Assembly: GCA_013397695.1 (NCBI GenBank)
Contig: VYZI01000040.1
Span: 991,663 to 1,055,662 of the forward strand
Reading direction: 5' to 3'
Length of the DNA: 64,000 nt
From: Centropus unirufus
Lineage: Eukaryota; Chordata; Aves; Cuculiformes; Centropidae
The position numbers and the translations under genes are program-made. Under the pieces are notes generated by a model, which was not told where the DNA came from, searched no databases, and saw only the letters and a list, made by a program, of their open reading frames with translations. Below, piece by piece: positions 13,600 through 27,590 of the stretch; position 1 is the stretch's first letter; each line of letters starts with the position of its first letter.

Positions 13600-16500
13600 T
13601 GATAAATTGTGTTGCAAAAAAACCACAACAATAACTTGCATACAGTGAGAACAACCTTGTGCAAATGAAGCATTCTATAGCAGTCACTGAGTTGATGGAA
13701 ATGAGAAGAGACTACATCAGATATTATTACAGCATGTGTAAAACTTTTCATTAGGCTCCTCCTTCACATAGTACCAAAATTAAAGTCTTCTCAACTTGCT
13801 AGTAATCTCCACTGGCTTTCGCTTTAAAATGCTATTGTGACTTCTTATACGATTTTTTTCTTCACATGTAAAGCACTATTTCATTTATATTCACTGTTTC
13901 ATTTATATTTTACTTAAAAAAGGAAGTCAGGCATTCACGTCCTTTGATCTTTTCAACATAAATGGAATATAGATGACTATATATTGCCATAAGAAGGGTG
14001 TGCTGCAGGTTGGTAAGCCACAGATATTTGCAGGCAAATGAGGAAAGAACTTCCAGTCAGGTTCTACCAGGATCAGTCCCAAAGCCTATTCAGAGCAATA
14101 CTTTTCTTAATTACTCCAATGGAACAGTCAGTACTCTTGTCAAACTTGTACCTGTGAACACTCCTGGGCACTTTCTAGAATTCAAAAAATTCTTCAGAAT
14201 TTGATAGTTTGGAAATTAAATAAAAGAAAAAGCCGCTTCTACCTTTGGCTTTAATGTAGCATGTTTTATTTCCTGCAACAGCTCACCATGGTTACACTGT
14301 GAGTATTTGCTATATCTATGGAACTAATAATGTAAATTCAGCAATCTGGTACAGGACTTGAATCATTCCTCTATTTTGTAGGTGTGGTATCAGGAAGAAT
14401 TTAGAACGTCCTAACACAAGTGCTGGTTTTAGAATTGTCTTTGAAATGACTTTAACACCTGCATTGTTGAAAAAAGACCTGTAGTGCTTAAATAGAAATC
14501 AATATCTCAAATAGAGACTGGGGAAGATGTGGGAGGCATCAGTTCTGTAGAAAAAAGATTTAAGTGGTATAGTGCATTTCCAACCAAAATGAGTCAATAC
14601 AGAGATGTTATTGCAAAAAGTGAAGATTTTATTTGGTATGTGTTAACAGAAGGGAGTAATTATTCCACCCCTTTTGGAACTAATGAAGTTTAAGGGGTGC
14701 TTTGAGCACTAGATCTCAGAGAAGATGTAGACAAGCCAGAGACAGTATACAGAATATTACTGGCTAAGATGAAAGATTTACTATTTCCCTTTAAGGAAAT
14801 CTTGAAAGAATTAATTTTTTAAAAATCTAAAAAGAAGGGTTCTGAGGTGGCAGAGGGAGAAGGCAGAGGGAAGAATGATCACAGTAACAACATTCCAAAG
14901 TGCACAAAAGGTGCATATTAAATATGTAGAGATCTATCAACTCTGTTTTCTCTTCTTTGCAAGAAGTAATAGTCCTATTGCCACAGAGGTGATTTCCATA
15001 AGGTATTGCAAGAGAATAACAACAATACAAGTTACCATGTAGAATCACAATCTTTCTAGATTTTCAATAACAAATTATCTGTATGTAATGGGTATAAATA
15101 ACTATAACTCATAATGCACCAGTTCAGGCCAGTTAGTTAGACCAACGCTTTCAAAACTTTGAAATATACCTCTACCCTGCCTTCCAGCTTTTTTGGAAAC
15201 AAAACAAAACACAACACAATGTCATCTGAAGCATTGTTACGGTATTATTGCTTAAGTGCAAAACAAAGGCAGAAAAAACGCTGCATATTTATCACCTGTA
15301 CTTCCCTTTTGCTTGTCTTTGTTTATTTGCTCTTAGGCATGGGAATGTATTTGAGGGGCTGTTCTTTTGTAATATTTCTACAAGCTCCTTTCAGATGTCT
15401 GAAGAGATCATGCTGACTAACATTATATTCCTCCTCAAATTCCTGATTTTCTTTCACTATTTCATTGTCAGTACATGGCTGCAGAGGAGATGATAATGCA
15501 AGTGATACATAAGCCTTTTGGTCCTGCTGGTAGCAATTTTATATTTTCAAGTTTAGTTCAGACATGACAGAACTAAATGCAACTGAGAAAAGAAAAGATA
15601 GAAAACAAGTGTTACACATCGTTAAGCATTATATGTGAAAGCTCATGGCAAAGACTGAATTTCTTATTTCTAACTTCTCCCTTTAATCCTCTTTTGCCCC
15701 TGTCTTTCCCTAGATTACTTTCTCTTTTGCTTTAAAGCCCTATGGCTGGTTTGGCACTTTTTATTCCTCTCTCTATTGTAGCATAACTCCTATAATCAAG
15801 ATTTTTACAGTCATGAAAGCTGAACAGGGGAGTTCTAAACCTTAATCACTAGAAGTGAAAGGCCACTAGTGCAACAATCCATCTAACCTTTCCAAACAGG
15901 CAGAAAAAGTTAATGAGTTACTCCACAAACACTGTTCAAAACGTTTCACTTCAATCTCTTAACTATCAAAACCTCATGTTATTCATTTTTCCCATGTCTG
16001 AAGATTTCTAGTGGAGAGCACTTGCTTTGGAAAAATTTAAGCTTCTAGTACTCTGTGTTCTCATATAAAGAAATATTTGTCTTTTCTTCCCCTGAGGTTT
16101 TGTTTTTAGGTTTTTGGGGAGTTTTTTTTGGCACTTTGTAATTTATCAGATTCTTTGCTTGCATGTACATGCACCTTGGCATTATGCTGCTTTAAAATGA
16201 AGACTGTGAACTCATAATACAACAGGTTTCTAAGGACTGGCAAGCATACATTTGCACAGAATATCTCAACAGATATCTGACATTTACTATATATGGAGAA
16301 ATTGCTAAAAACAACTTTGAGGAAGGAATCTGAAGAAATACTTTCATTAGCTTCCAAAACAGATGTTCACATGTGCATATATAGAAAGTGAGACATCAGA
16401 CAAACACATAGATTTGCCTGTAGTGCTCTTCTGAACCTGGCATACAGTAAATGCAAAAATGTCTCCTAAAAAGAGAGCCATCTGCCCCGGTTTAGGTATC

Positions 16501-19500
16501 TCACATGGTAACTAAGTTACAAAGTGACTAAGACAGTTACTGCACTCTTTTAATAGTAAGTGGAGAGAAATACCATCTCCAGACAGCAATTCATCTCTTT
16601 CTAAGATAGGTGTCTACCACTGATCAGATAAACTGCCCTCTAGGGATGCCTATGTCTCTTTGCTGACTGTTAGAGGAATGAGAATAGCTTGGATTTGGAC
16701 ATCTAAGTTCTAGAGTTTTGAAATGTGATGAATTTCATTCTGATGTAGCCAAAGAACTGACACAAAATCATCGGACTAATAAAAAGAAAAAAAATCCATT
16801 CAAGTAGCATTATACATGTTATATCTGAGATTATGATGAATGACAATTCAAGAATATTAAAATTAGTTTTATCTTTTATCTGAATTAATTTTCCATGATA
16901 ATACAAGCATCTTTTCTTATGGCAATTTGTAACTCATCTTTTATAGGAAAACAAAAAATTACAACATAATTAAGGTTTCCATATGATACTCTAAAAATCT
17001 GGAAAGAGAAATAAGTATTATAACAGCCTTTAATATTTATGATAATTGTTATTAGGTATAAGTATGGTATCTAATTAAAGGGTAATATGTTTTTTTCCCT
17101 TTATTTCAAAGGCATCCATCAGATATAGGAACCCAGTCATGAATTTTGATTTACTTTAGGCACATAAGTGCTTCAGGCTGTCTTGAAAATCCTGTCTTAA
17201 TAGTGTACATAGTCATATGATCAAACATCTTCAAATCTGCCTCATGCAAAACAGTCTCATTGTGTCTAAATGTTGACTTCAGGGCTGCCATTCACATGAC
17301 AAGTAATCACAGGATCAAGACCAAATGATATTGCCTTCAGAAAATGTTCTCTTCTGAGATCAGATTTTTTCCAGGAATTTGTAAAATTGACCTAGGTGCA
17401 AATGAGAGAGGCTATTGACAAAAGCTTAGCTATTCTTTTGTTTCTGAAAACACAAAGAGAACAAACCATGCAATAGTATTATGGTAAAAAGAAATGTGTA
17501 TAAGAAGGGAAACAGAACCAGGTATGCCCTGTACTCATGGGACAGAGTGCCATGCTGGCAACTTGCCAGGAACTTTGGATAAATGCATTGTGGTTTTGCC
17601 TCTAATTTTAGACAACAGCTACTAGGAAAAGATATGTTTTCTGGGCTATGAAAAAAAGGTCATCAGAGAGAAAAAAATATCACAACAACCTTAAATAACT
17701 GCTTCCTTTTGTGTGTTTTTACCTCCACAGGGATAATGAATATCATAGGGGTCAGGTCTGGACCTGGTAAATAATTGCTATATTCTGATTCATAAGGAAA
17801 AGCAGCATGCTGGTCTTCAATGGCACAAGCGCCAAGACTATACAACAGAATTCCTTTCTAATAATTTTACATAAGACTTGATCTAAAATCTATTAGTGGT
17901 TTTTATAAATTATAAATATTTGTCTGGGATGAGTTATAGAACACTATCAATTTTGATTGAAATTTTCATAGGAAAAAAATAGTTTTATCTTCAGAGGAAG
18001 ATGGGATGTTGGAATTTTTTCTAGGATTCTTGAATTTCTATAGAGTGCTCTTTTCTGGGTTTAGTTATGCATTTTCATTTATTATGTCTTAATATATACA
18101 TACAGTAATAAATAGAGTTAACGTAATAGGAGTCTTAAAGTCTTAAATAAGAAAAAAACAACTAATGCTTTCTCTCTATACCTACCTCTATACCTACTGA
18201 CTGGTTGAACAGCCTTCATTCCCATACCTGGCTCCTCTTCCCCCTCCGTTGCTTATAGTTTCTCCTATTTGGTCACTGAACTATCCAACACACAGTATAT
18301 TTTTTGTGTATGTTTGGAGAACACCTAGCGAAAAGCCATTTTGATTGCTCCTGGGACCTCCAGTTGTCCTAGAAAGACAATTATGGGTCTAATCAGGAGG
18401 AAGAAAGGAGAACCTTCATAAAGACCATCTCTTGTGGATGTGAAGGATAGAAGGGAGAGGCAGAAAGATCAGAAAATGGGACTGGGAACTGCTATGAACA
18501 GTGGAGAGAAAAGAGGTTAGTGAATAAGTGTACTGAAAGATGAATAGCTGGGCAAAGGTAGTTAGGCTGTGTTTTACCCCTAAATATCAACCCAGCATAG
18601 AAAATGCTTTCTTCTTTATCTGGAAGCGTGTTCAGTTCTCAGTATCTCCTCTACATTGCCAGCAAGAGCTTTCTTAACAGCTGCCGTGTAAAAGGGATGC
18701 AATCTGCATCTGCTACAGAGGATCAAAACATCTCAGCAGCCAGTCATGAAGTAGTATTCCTCAGTCAGACTTCTTTTGCCAAATTTAGTTCTTTACACTA
18801 TGGATTATCACTTCTCAGCTATCTCCTTTATGTTCAGCATTTTAAATGATTTCAGCCATTTTCCTAGGGATTAAGAAAATTTTCTCTGCAGAATAGCAAA
18901 TACTGGACTTTTAGAACATTGTTTTTACTTCTCAGGTTGAAGTTGAGCCCTTTAACACTGCAAAAACCCTGTTAAGTCTTGTAGGAAGGCTCACTATAAT
19001 TGTCAATCAAACATTTTTATGGAATTTAGGACAGTACACCACAGCATGTGGGCTATTTTGGAAACAGGATAAAATGAGAGGATATTATCTCAAATAGGAA
19101 GTCCATTACAGTGAAACCATAAAGCTTGTCTGCTAATTAAATCAAGTCTACTTTGGAGTCCATTTGTTAGAGATCATGAACCTTACTGAATCACTCTTAA
19201 TGGTTAATGAGGTAAATGAATCAGAAATGTAACTGATGAAGAAAGGTAAGATTGGTGGATTTTGCTGTATGACTTGATTGCATTAAACCAGAAAGAACTA
19301 TCTATTGTTTTTTTTTCTTTTATTTTATTTCCTTATCCTTGAAGGGACTGGGTTTTTACTATCGATCTTTGTTTAACTTTTTTTGTGACTTTTTATTATG
19401 TTTTCCAATTCTTTTCACTGAGTATTTTCCCTTCTCTCTTTAGTGAAAATTAAAGAGCTTTTATACTTACAGTTTGTAAAATGTTGGGTTTTTTAGGAAT

Positions 19501-20870
19501 AGTCTAAGGTGTTTGCCTTTCTTCTCAAGGATGATCATACTGCAAAGGATCAGAGGGGGAACATTTTATTAACAGATATAGAAGTATGAAAATGTTAGCT
19601 TTCCTAGCACCTTAAGCATGGGTAAACAAAGCTGCAGATTCTCATATTCACTATGCAGAAATAATACCTCCAGGAATATTTATTTATTTTTATTTTTAGA
19701 GCAGCCAATCATCAATAATTTAAGAGAAACATTCTGCTGTCAAAGCTGGAGATACAGGAGAACATGTAGCTCTCTATAGGAGTTCTATGTGGAGACTGCA
19801 CGGTACAGCACCTGTGAATACAGACTGATTCCTGCAGATGGATGGAAGAAAGATTCATGGGCATAGCTGAGAGGAAAAGTTTTCTCTGAAACCTCCCTAG
19901 AATGGCAGAGAAAAGACAGAGAGGGGCAGGGTCTTGCATACTGATCATGACAAGTGACTGGCCATACTAGGAACTGTAAATTCCCTTCCATGAGTGCTCA
20001 AGGCACAAATGAGCTCCTAAAATTCCTCTCTAAAAAGCCAAAGAAATTGGGTAAGCTGATTTATAATGCTAACAGCCCAGTATCTGTTTTTCATGGTTTG
20101 GCATGGCTCTTGTTCTCTGATATTCATTTAATGTATTTATTCAGTTGTAGCTTGGTAATGGGTAATTCCCATAATCAGTTGTCATATTTTTCCTTTAGGG
20201 CATGGAAGGATTGTGTCTTATTCATAGTATTAAATATAACTGAAAAGAGTTCTGTGTATGCGGAGAGAAGTGTATTCACAAATTCAATCATGAGTTGTAC
20301 TTTTGGCTGCTCTACTTAAAGAACATGTCCATACTAAATAAGATTTCTTTAGCAGAATAAATCCATAAACATTCTTTATCTTTTCTGCTTTAAAATAGGA
20401 CTAAATCCAGATAGTTTCCTCTTAGACTAAAAGGCATTTGAAATGCATCTTGTCATTATGTGCTAATAGAATATAGAAAAGAATCAACATGCAGAAACCT
20501 TCCTTAAAATTAAAGAGTGGCAGATAAAATTAGAAATGTTAGCAAATGATGTTATACTAATGGTGGTCACCAACTGACATCCTTCCTCTTCCTAAACACA
20601 GATTCTGTGCTGAATGATATTTAAGATGCAACCAAAAAAAGAAGTACTGATATTATGCATTTTATCTAGTTACATGTCATGACAATGAACATCTTCCAAA
20701 GGTTACGTGCCTGACTATATTTTTCAGAAGTTAGAGGACCAACATGCAAGGTAGAAGCTCAACTGGGACCTGAGAGATTTCTTCTCAAAGAGTAGTAGTA
20801 CCTTACCTCTGTAATATTCATCTCCAAGGCATGAGGTTTGCAGGATAGAGCGCTGAGAGGCACAGGAGGA
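13600..20870. other. Long AT-rich non-coding stretch, no gene seen
   Basis: Contains only short open frames without domains. Small features are an AAAAC-type run near 15197-15217 and a 12-bp direct tandem duplication of CTCTATACCTAC at 18174-18197. Two shadow frames on the minus strand at 19712-19991 overlap in different registers. The plus-strand frame at 19954-20319 (121 codons) has no recognisable motif. No transposon could be named. Confidence 0.6.
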
Positions 20871-20872
20871 CA

Positions 20873-21262
20873 TTGCTACCTTCAGCTGCACCACTCAGGA
20901 TGATGCAATTCCAGGTCCCAGGTTTGCTAGGTGCCAGAGCTAGAGATCAGGGATCCCAGGAGAGGTGCTACTCCACTTTCACTCTCCTTTCTCCCCAGCC
21001 TTTCGGGGCAGTGAAGGAGTATCCCGTCCAACATGGGTACGATGAAAACCCAGGAAAGAGATGCTCTTGTTTCTTTTTCCTCTTTCACATCTTTCTCTAC
21101 ATTTCTGACACCTTTGCTGCATTCTCAGCTTTGCCTGATGACTCCTCCACTTTTGCTGGTTTGGAAGCATGTGATTCTACTTACATTTTGCTAATACTTT
21201 GGGGTTTATTTTCCAGAGGAAGAGAAGCAGGAGAGAGTAAGTGGCAGTTTGTAACAGTTTAA
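20873..21262 (+). other. Longest open frame of the window (about 129 codons), probably not a gene
   Basis: This is the longest uninterrupted frame, but it has no recognisable domain. The composition is patchy: a serine, leucine and phenylalanine-rich middle and a hydrophobic stretch around residues 66-80. It lies in a locally GC-richer patch where stops are scarcer, and a 63-codon frame occurs on the opposite strand. Within it, a polypyrimidine tract ending CTCCCCAG (to 20998), then 38 bp, then GGGTACGA could be read as acceptor, short exon and donor (20999-21036). I cannot tie this to any gene family, so a chance frame or part of a non-coding transcript is the default reading. Confidence 0.2.
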
Positions 21263-21350
21263 ACAGTAAAACCAGAGTCCAGTTTAACACTTATTGTTTT
21301 CAGAGAAACTTTGATATTTGGAACAGGGACCTTCCTCAGATGAGATTTAC

Positions 21351-21379
21351 ATTTCATAGCTTTTGGGAGGCTATGAAAT
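21351..21379. repeat. 10-bp perfect inverted repeat
   Basis: ATTTCATAGC at 21351-21360 and GCTATGAAAT at 21370-21379 are perfect reverse complements around a 9-nt spacer. Just downstream TCAACTTTCACAG occurs twice (21385-21397 and 21410-21422). No family was recognised. A small hairpin is possible. Confidence 0.8.
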
Positions 21380-21522
21380 TGTTTTCAACTTTCACAGGTA
21401 ACAACTTTGTCAACTTTCACAGCCTTTTAAAAAGGTTCCATGATGCATATATCATGCAACTTCCAAACAGAGGATTTTTCCTTTTGTGCAGATCATTTAT
21501 TCTGCTTGGTATCAGAGGATAG

Positions 21523-24500
21523 GATTGGGAAGCAACAGCTTCAGCTTTCCCTCATCTTTGGGTCACCTGGGGAACTGATTTCATGGTGAGGTCTGCTGTC
21601 ACACTCGGTGACGTGGATATATATAAATATCCTGGATATTTCACAGTCTGGCCTTCTGAATATTTTGACATAAGTGAATCATTCTCTAATATTTTAAAAG
21701 AAATAAACTCTCCTTACTCCATTAGATAATTTTAAACATATCATCTTTTTCCTTTCTTCAGTGATTATCTTCTTATTCCCAGTACAGCATTGTTTTATTT
21801 TATATTTTAGATTGAAACTTCGTTTTAGCCTGTCTCCCTCAGGTCCGAAAGCTTGTGCCAGGCACACCAGGGTTCTGAAGCAACTGAACGCAGAGGGACT
21901 CTTTCTCTTGGTAACTAAAACTTTGCCATCACAAAATTGTCCCTCTGGTGGACTTCTTTTAGAGAAATGTGAAAGAATTCAACAGGACGAAAAGATTGAT
22001 TAGATATATACGTAGTTGATTCAGGGGTGAACCAAAAAATATTAACTGAGCAGTGCTGGTTAGATAAATCATGTGACCTGGTATTCCTGGTGCATGAGTT
22101 GATGCCATGAAGTGTTTTACCTTATGATAACTTCTAGGTTTAAAAATGAAGTTTTGAAAACCACAGGCTACTGTTTCCAGCAATCAGTGGGTTCCCATAT
22201 TTCAGTACTCTGCTATTTTCTTAGGTATCTTTTGGGCAATTCCTGTTATCCATAAACATAAAGAATACTGCCGTACACTGACTTCCATGTGAATTTCTTA
22301 GAACTTCAGCACAAAGTATATCTTAATCCAGCTTAGTATTTATAATTCAAAAGTTGTTCTTATTATGACACTCTGGATACCTCTTGTGTTCAGAAGAACT
22401 GATGCTATCCCAGTTAGCAGGTCTATTTGATATCAGGTGTAGCAACAAAGCTTCAGAATTTGCCAGTAAGGACGAATTTCGTTATCCTTTTATCACCTGA
22501 TAAATACTAGATTAATCTCAGTGCAATCAGAAATCATAAAAAACCACAATGGTGATGAGAATAAACATATTGTTCTGGTAACAAACCTGTTATACTGTAC
22601 CTTTCTAATGAGACACAGTCTGCCTTTTGTTCCAATGCTTAAAAGCCACTGGCTTTATTTGTAAACACTAGTAATTAATCTTCACTTTACATTTATCTAA
22701 GGAAGAATGAAAACATTACTAATATTGAAAAATGAAATAAAACTTTTTATGTAGTTAACTGAGTATTGCATGTGAATAATGCTTCTGAGTTTCAGGTGAG
22801 GGGTTTTAATTTTGGTTATGTTTGTATCATTGCTGAGAGGGGGAAGTGGTATTGTAACAGTTATGCTAATTCAACAACCTGTTTAAATATCTTCTTATGA
22901 ACCAAAGCTAACTAAAGAACCTATTAGTGCTTCTTCCACAGTGGTTAGATAGTTGTTTATCACACATCATCCCCAGACCAGGAAACCATATTTTAGTAAA
23001 TACCCTAGTTTCTTGTCTGTAAAATGTGGGTAGCATGTGACTGAAAATAAACCATCAGTGCCATGAATAAAGATAATGAGTCTCTCATATGAATTCAAAG
23101 CTTTTAGCTTCCAGATATATGTCAAGTTTCTTTTTTCTTAACAGTTCTAAGTTGCATGTTTTCACTTAGTTTAACTTTGGTCCAGATCTCTTATTTACCT
23201 GCCATATTCCTTTCATTGCAGTTACTAGTGAGTCAGTATTCCCAAGATAAATCCCCGTACATTATTATGCTTATAAATTTGCTATCAAAATATATCCTAA
23301 ACAAACATGAACAGGTAGAGGATTCATATAAGTTCTCAGACTGGGAAGGGAGGGTTGTTTCAACATTACTTTATGTTGTATGGAAGTGTATATATCATAT
23401 ATATCTATGATAGTGAGTGGCACTATAAAATGTTATTATCAAGTTTGGAATGACCATTACACAACGTTAGGCTATTCTTATGAACAATAAGCTGTAAATG
23501 CCTAGCTGCTCTTGCTGTACTGTATTTTCTTTATATGACCAAAAAATGGGGTTTCAAACTTATTTAATTTATATTCATTTTTTCTTTCACCAACTTTTAT
23601 GTCTTCTCAGAACTACAGGTTCATAAGAAAGTAGAGAAAATATATCACCATCATAGATTAAACCTGATCCCACGCCTCTTGAAAATTCACCTCTCCTTGT
23701 CATCTGCCTAAAATTCTCCTATCACTCTCTACAGTCAGTATGGAGAAAAGTAGATACAGCAGGCAAATAATTCTACCAGACTTTCTTATCCATCTTCAGA
23801 TTACCCTTAAAAAATGTTGATTTCTCTCTATTGATCTTACAGTCTGCTTAGAAAAATAGCTTTGATCAGATGTATCAGATTAGATTAATCCCATACCAAG
23901 AATCTGCTTTTTCTTCTGTGGTAAATACTTGGGTTTGTGGCTTGTGTAGAATCCTGAAATGCAACATAAAATCAGCTCTTGTACTCTTCAATGATTTACT
24001 TACACGATTAAGTGTGACATATGAAAGAAAATTGAAGTAACTGAGGTTATGTGCTGTTTTCATGGGCTATTCCAGAAAAAAAAATATTTGAAGAATTATA
24101 CCTATCAGGGTGAAATAGTCAAGTTTTGAGTTGAATTTTATTTTTATTCCTATATCTGTTTTCCTTTTTATATGTATTTTTATGTTGTACGTGAAGTGCA
24201 ACTCTTAAGTAATATTTGTAACTTCTGATGTAATAGCACTTAATATCAAATTTGGAACCAGTTCTTATTACAAGTATTGCAAAACCAAATATGCCACAGG
24301 CAATACCCATTCTGTAAAAATACTTTCTCACTTGGACATAGGTTTATATTTCTTTTTCTAGTTATATAAATTTATTTTTTCACTCACAGTAACTGCATTA
24401 GTAATGAGTATTTTTATAATCAGTTAGATCAGAAATTGAATTTGGCTTTATTTTGTCCACGAGCTTGGGAAATCTACCTATTTGTGATAATAAACAAAAT

Positions 24501-24754
24501 CATATTGCATGACTTGAGAAATTAGGATCTGGGTAAGCCTTTCCTTGTGCTGCCATGTTTTCATGTCTTTATTGTTTGACTTTTCCATTCTTAAATCACC
24601 TAGTTTTGTTGTAATAGTGATTGCTGTACTGAAGCGCATGTTCATTCATCCATATAGAATTTTATGCTCTGCATAGGAGGTAAAACAGTACCAAAAAAGT
24701 GACTTCATAAAAAATACATATGAAAAGAATTCTTTCTGTAATAGTTTTCTGAAC
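21523..24754. other. AT-rich non-coding stretch, no gene seen
   Basis: Only short frames without recognisable domains. Nothing else was identified. Confidence 0.6.
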
Positions 24755-24890
24755 ACCCACATCAGAAGTTAGAGGCACACTAGTTCAAACATTAACTCTC
24801 ATTAACTCTGAACTGTAGGCAACCCACTTAATCTGTTGTACTTACTTTACATGTCTACAGTAGCTTACATCTCCTTATACAATGTGCTGT
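24755..24890 (+). repeat. Possible MIR/CORE-SINE fragment, plus strand
   Basis: The stretch GTAGGCAACCCACTTAATCT, followed by TTACTTTACATGTCTACAG, resembles the MIR core, in which a GGGCAAGTCACTTAACCT block precedes a pyrimidine-rich CAGTTTCCCCATCTGTAAA block. The upstream AACTCTGAACTG and downstream AGTAGCTTACATCTCC are compatible but weak. The call rests on one core block, so chance similarity is a real possibility. Confidence 0.4.
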
Positions 24891-25884
24891 AATTGTAAAA
24901 AGGAAATCATGTGAACTATTTTGGTTCAGTATGTCTAGATCAAATAATTGTCATCTGATTAAAGAACAAAGACTGTTTAGACTTATGAAAGAATGTTTAT
25001 AATTGTTTTAGGGCATGCGCTTTGCAGGAATCATATGATAAGACTGATATGGAAAAAGTTTCTCTTTCAGACACCCCTGAATCTGTTGTTCTAATCTTGT
25101 TTTGGCATATCATAGGAAAAAGCAATCAGGCGAGCTATAATATGCTAATTGTGCTTCACCTCATGATTTCTTTGATTGTGGTGACTACTCCTGCTTCTGC
25201 AGTCTCAGGAGGAGGCCTTTTAGCTTTTTTTTCGTGCTTGAATTTTATGGAGTTCCATTTGGGAAATGAATTTTTGAACTAGTGTAGAAAAGCTAAGGAA
25301 AGTTTTCAAAGTAAAGGATAATTTTTCCCTCCAGTATTATTAATTAATAATTACGATACCTAACAAGACTTTTTCTGAAGAACATAATTAAAGACTCGAC
25401 TGGGAAGGGCCTGGTTTTGCATCATCATTTTGATAGAAAGGAGGAACATGCTGATTTAGAGAAGCAAACTGAATGAAATCAAGGCAGAACCAAGACAAAT
25501 TGTGGCACAAGTTCAAGTATCTCACACGAAAATTTTGCCAAAAATTGGCACACACCAGTTTTATTAGATGAATTTCAGAAGAAAAAGAGGTAACTATGGG
25601 AATTAGCTGCAAAATTCCCACTGCTTGCAGTGGAACAGAATGTGACACGATAGATTTAGTGTTCAAAAAGATGTAAAAGCTGTGCCGTGGTGTTCGAATG
25701 ACAGCTGAGCACATTTTAGTTGTGTGAAGATTGTTTAAATGTAATATTTCTCACTGACCTCTTCCATTATCTTCAGGAATGCGTGGCTGCACTGGATATC
25801 TGTATAAAGAAAGGCAAGCAGACAAGAGGAGCAATTATTCTCTAAGCTATAATGGCTTGATTACTATGTGATATACATTGTTGG
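24891..25884. other. Non-coding stretch, no gene seen
   Basis: A 108-codon minus-strand frame at 25388-25714 is present. It has no recognised domain and shows no sign of coding selection that I can judge. The 25180-25240 patch is slightly GC-richer. No repeat was named. Confidence 0.55.
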
Positions 25885-25954
25885 TGATATGCAAAACTCA
25901 CCTGGAAACATCCACAAGGAACATGATATAATGTTGAAGTTATCCATATTTTGA

Positions 25955-26012
25955 GCAGAGAGTTGGGTCTGATGACCTCTTGAGATTCTTTCCAACCTAA
26001 ATTATACTTTTA
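25955..26012 (+). repeat. CR1 LINE 3' tail fragment, flanked by a 13-bp direct repeat
   Basis: GTTGGGTCTGATGACCTCTT, then GAGATTCTTTCCAACCTAA and ATTATACTT, matches the CR1 terminal block GTTGGACTAGATGACCTCT...TCCAACCTAAATTATTCTATG. The octamer tail is degraded. An exact 13-bp direct repeat, TGATATGCAAAAC, occurs at 25885-25897 and again at 26055-26067, bracketing this fragment and an A-rich end. It could be a target-site duplication delimiting a 157-bp insertion. CR1 usually leaves short or no duplication, so that part is uncertain. Confidence 0.7.
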
Positions 26013-26067
26013 GTTTTTGACACCATTAGAAGTATTTCTATTTTTATTTAAAAATGATATGCAAAAC

Positions 26068-27590
26068 AATTACTTGATGTGAACACTGTAGTGCAACACT
26101 ACTCTTGACTCTTCATAAAATAATATGATAATGCAGATAAATAAAATTAAAAAGCTATATATTGAAATTAAGGGAAAAATTCTCTTTAAAGAAACAGCAT
26201 GAGAAAGTCTCAAGCATTTTCCACAAGAATTTTTGCACATATGTGCAAGCAATCAGCAATTAAAGCTTTTCTGAAACAAAAGAATTGAGACAAATCACAT
26301 GCCAGTAGGATCTAAACAGAATTCATGCTATCTGGCTTATGTCTCCCATTTAACCGATCAATATCAGGCTGTCTCTTGATCTGGCAGGTTTATTCTTTAA
26401 CTGAAGTTTTCAGCCCTGAGACACAGCTAAATTGTACTTAATATTAGTTAAAATATTATTAAGAATTATTTTAAATGTTTTTACGTACTCAAAGCTATGG
26501 ACAATGTAACCTTGGAGCAGGATTCTTATACATTTGGGTAGATTTCTAGCCACAGTAGCAACAATATAAGCTGTAACATTAGAACTGTTCAAAGGTTTTC
26601 CTTTTAAATCCAGCAAAACAAAATTAAGAATGGTCAGCATTCTCTGTTGTCATGGAAACACTAATAACCACTGCAAATTAAGTCATGTTGAAAGCTATTT
26701 ACTATACTATTTTGAACAATTGTTCTAAAATATCAAGTTATTTTCAAATAGAGGCAAAGTCTCTGCTGTTCTGAAGTTTAGTATTTTGTGAAAACAGATA
26801 CATAAATCCTGTCTGGACCAGCAGCCATAGACTTTCTAAACTGGAACAGTTTCACATTTTCTTCCTTTGAGTAATAGGAAATGACTAAGCTCAGAGTGGC
26901 AAAAATCCCCTTATTGTTGGAAACTCCTCTATTGTTTTAGGCTGGAGACTCATAAGGAAAATAAGTTATACAGAAGGGAAATCCATAGGACTGGATCACG
27001 AAAAGGCTTCCCCAGCCTGTGCAGGGAAGCACAGGACCTCACCTCAAAGTGGTAAGACCTTTTCTAAACTTTACAGCCAACTGTTCAGCCAAGGGCTGAG
27101 TCCCTACATCAGCCTTTTCTGAAGCAAACAGGTCTATAGGTCTATATCATAGATGATGTTGAGCCCTGGAGCCCTCAAGCCTAACAGGTTGATGGAAACT
27201 TTGCAGTTATTCCTAAGGTTTGTTTGCAAGATCACCCCCTCACAACCACTGGCTAGGAATATGGGCAGTTGCCCCAGATGACTCATCTGAAAATAATAGG
27301 GATTTGCATTCTTCAAGGTTTCTGTGACAATCCAGATGCTCAAAACCAGCTGAATAGTCACAGAAATGCAAGCAGCATCCTTAAGAACTACACCCCTTGG
27401 GTGAACCCCAGAGAAAGATACCCTTACATAGCTGTCATTTAACTAGATGTTGCGCATACTAGACATCGCACAGCTCAATTATGCCTCAGCACACACACAT
27501 TTGAAAGGATTGCTTTGCAGGAGGGGATGCAGGAAACATCACGTCTCCTGAAATTCCCTGATAACAGAGAGGAAAAGCAACATTCCTTCC
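26068..27590. other. Non-coding stretch, no gene seen
   Basis: AT-rich to about 26900, then a GC-richer patch to 27590. Short minus-strand frames have no recognised domain. Nothing else was identified. Confidence 0.6.
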
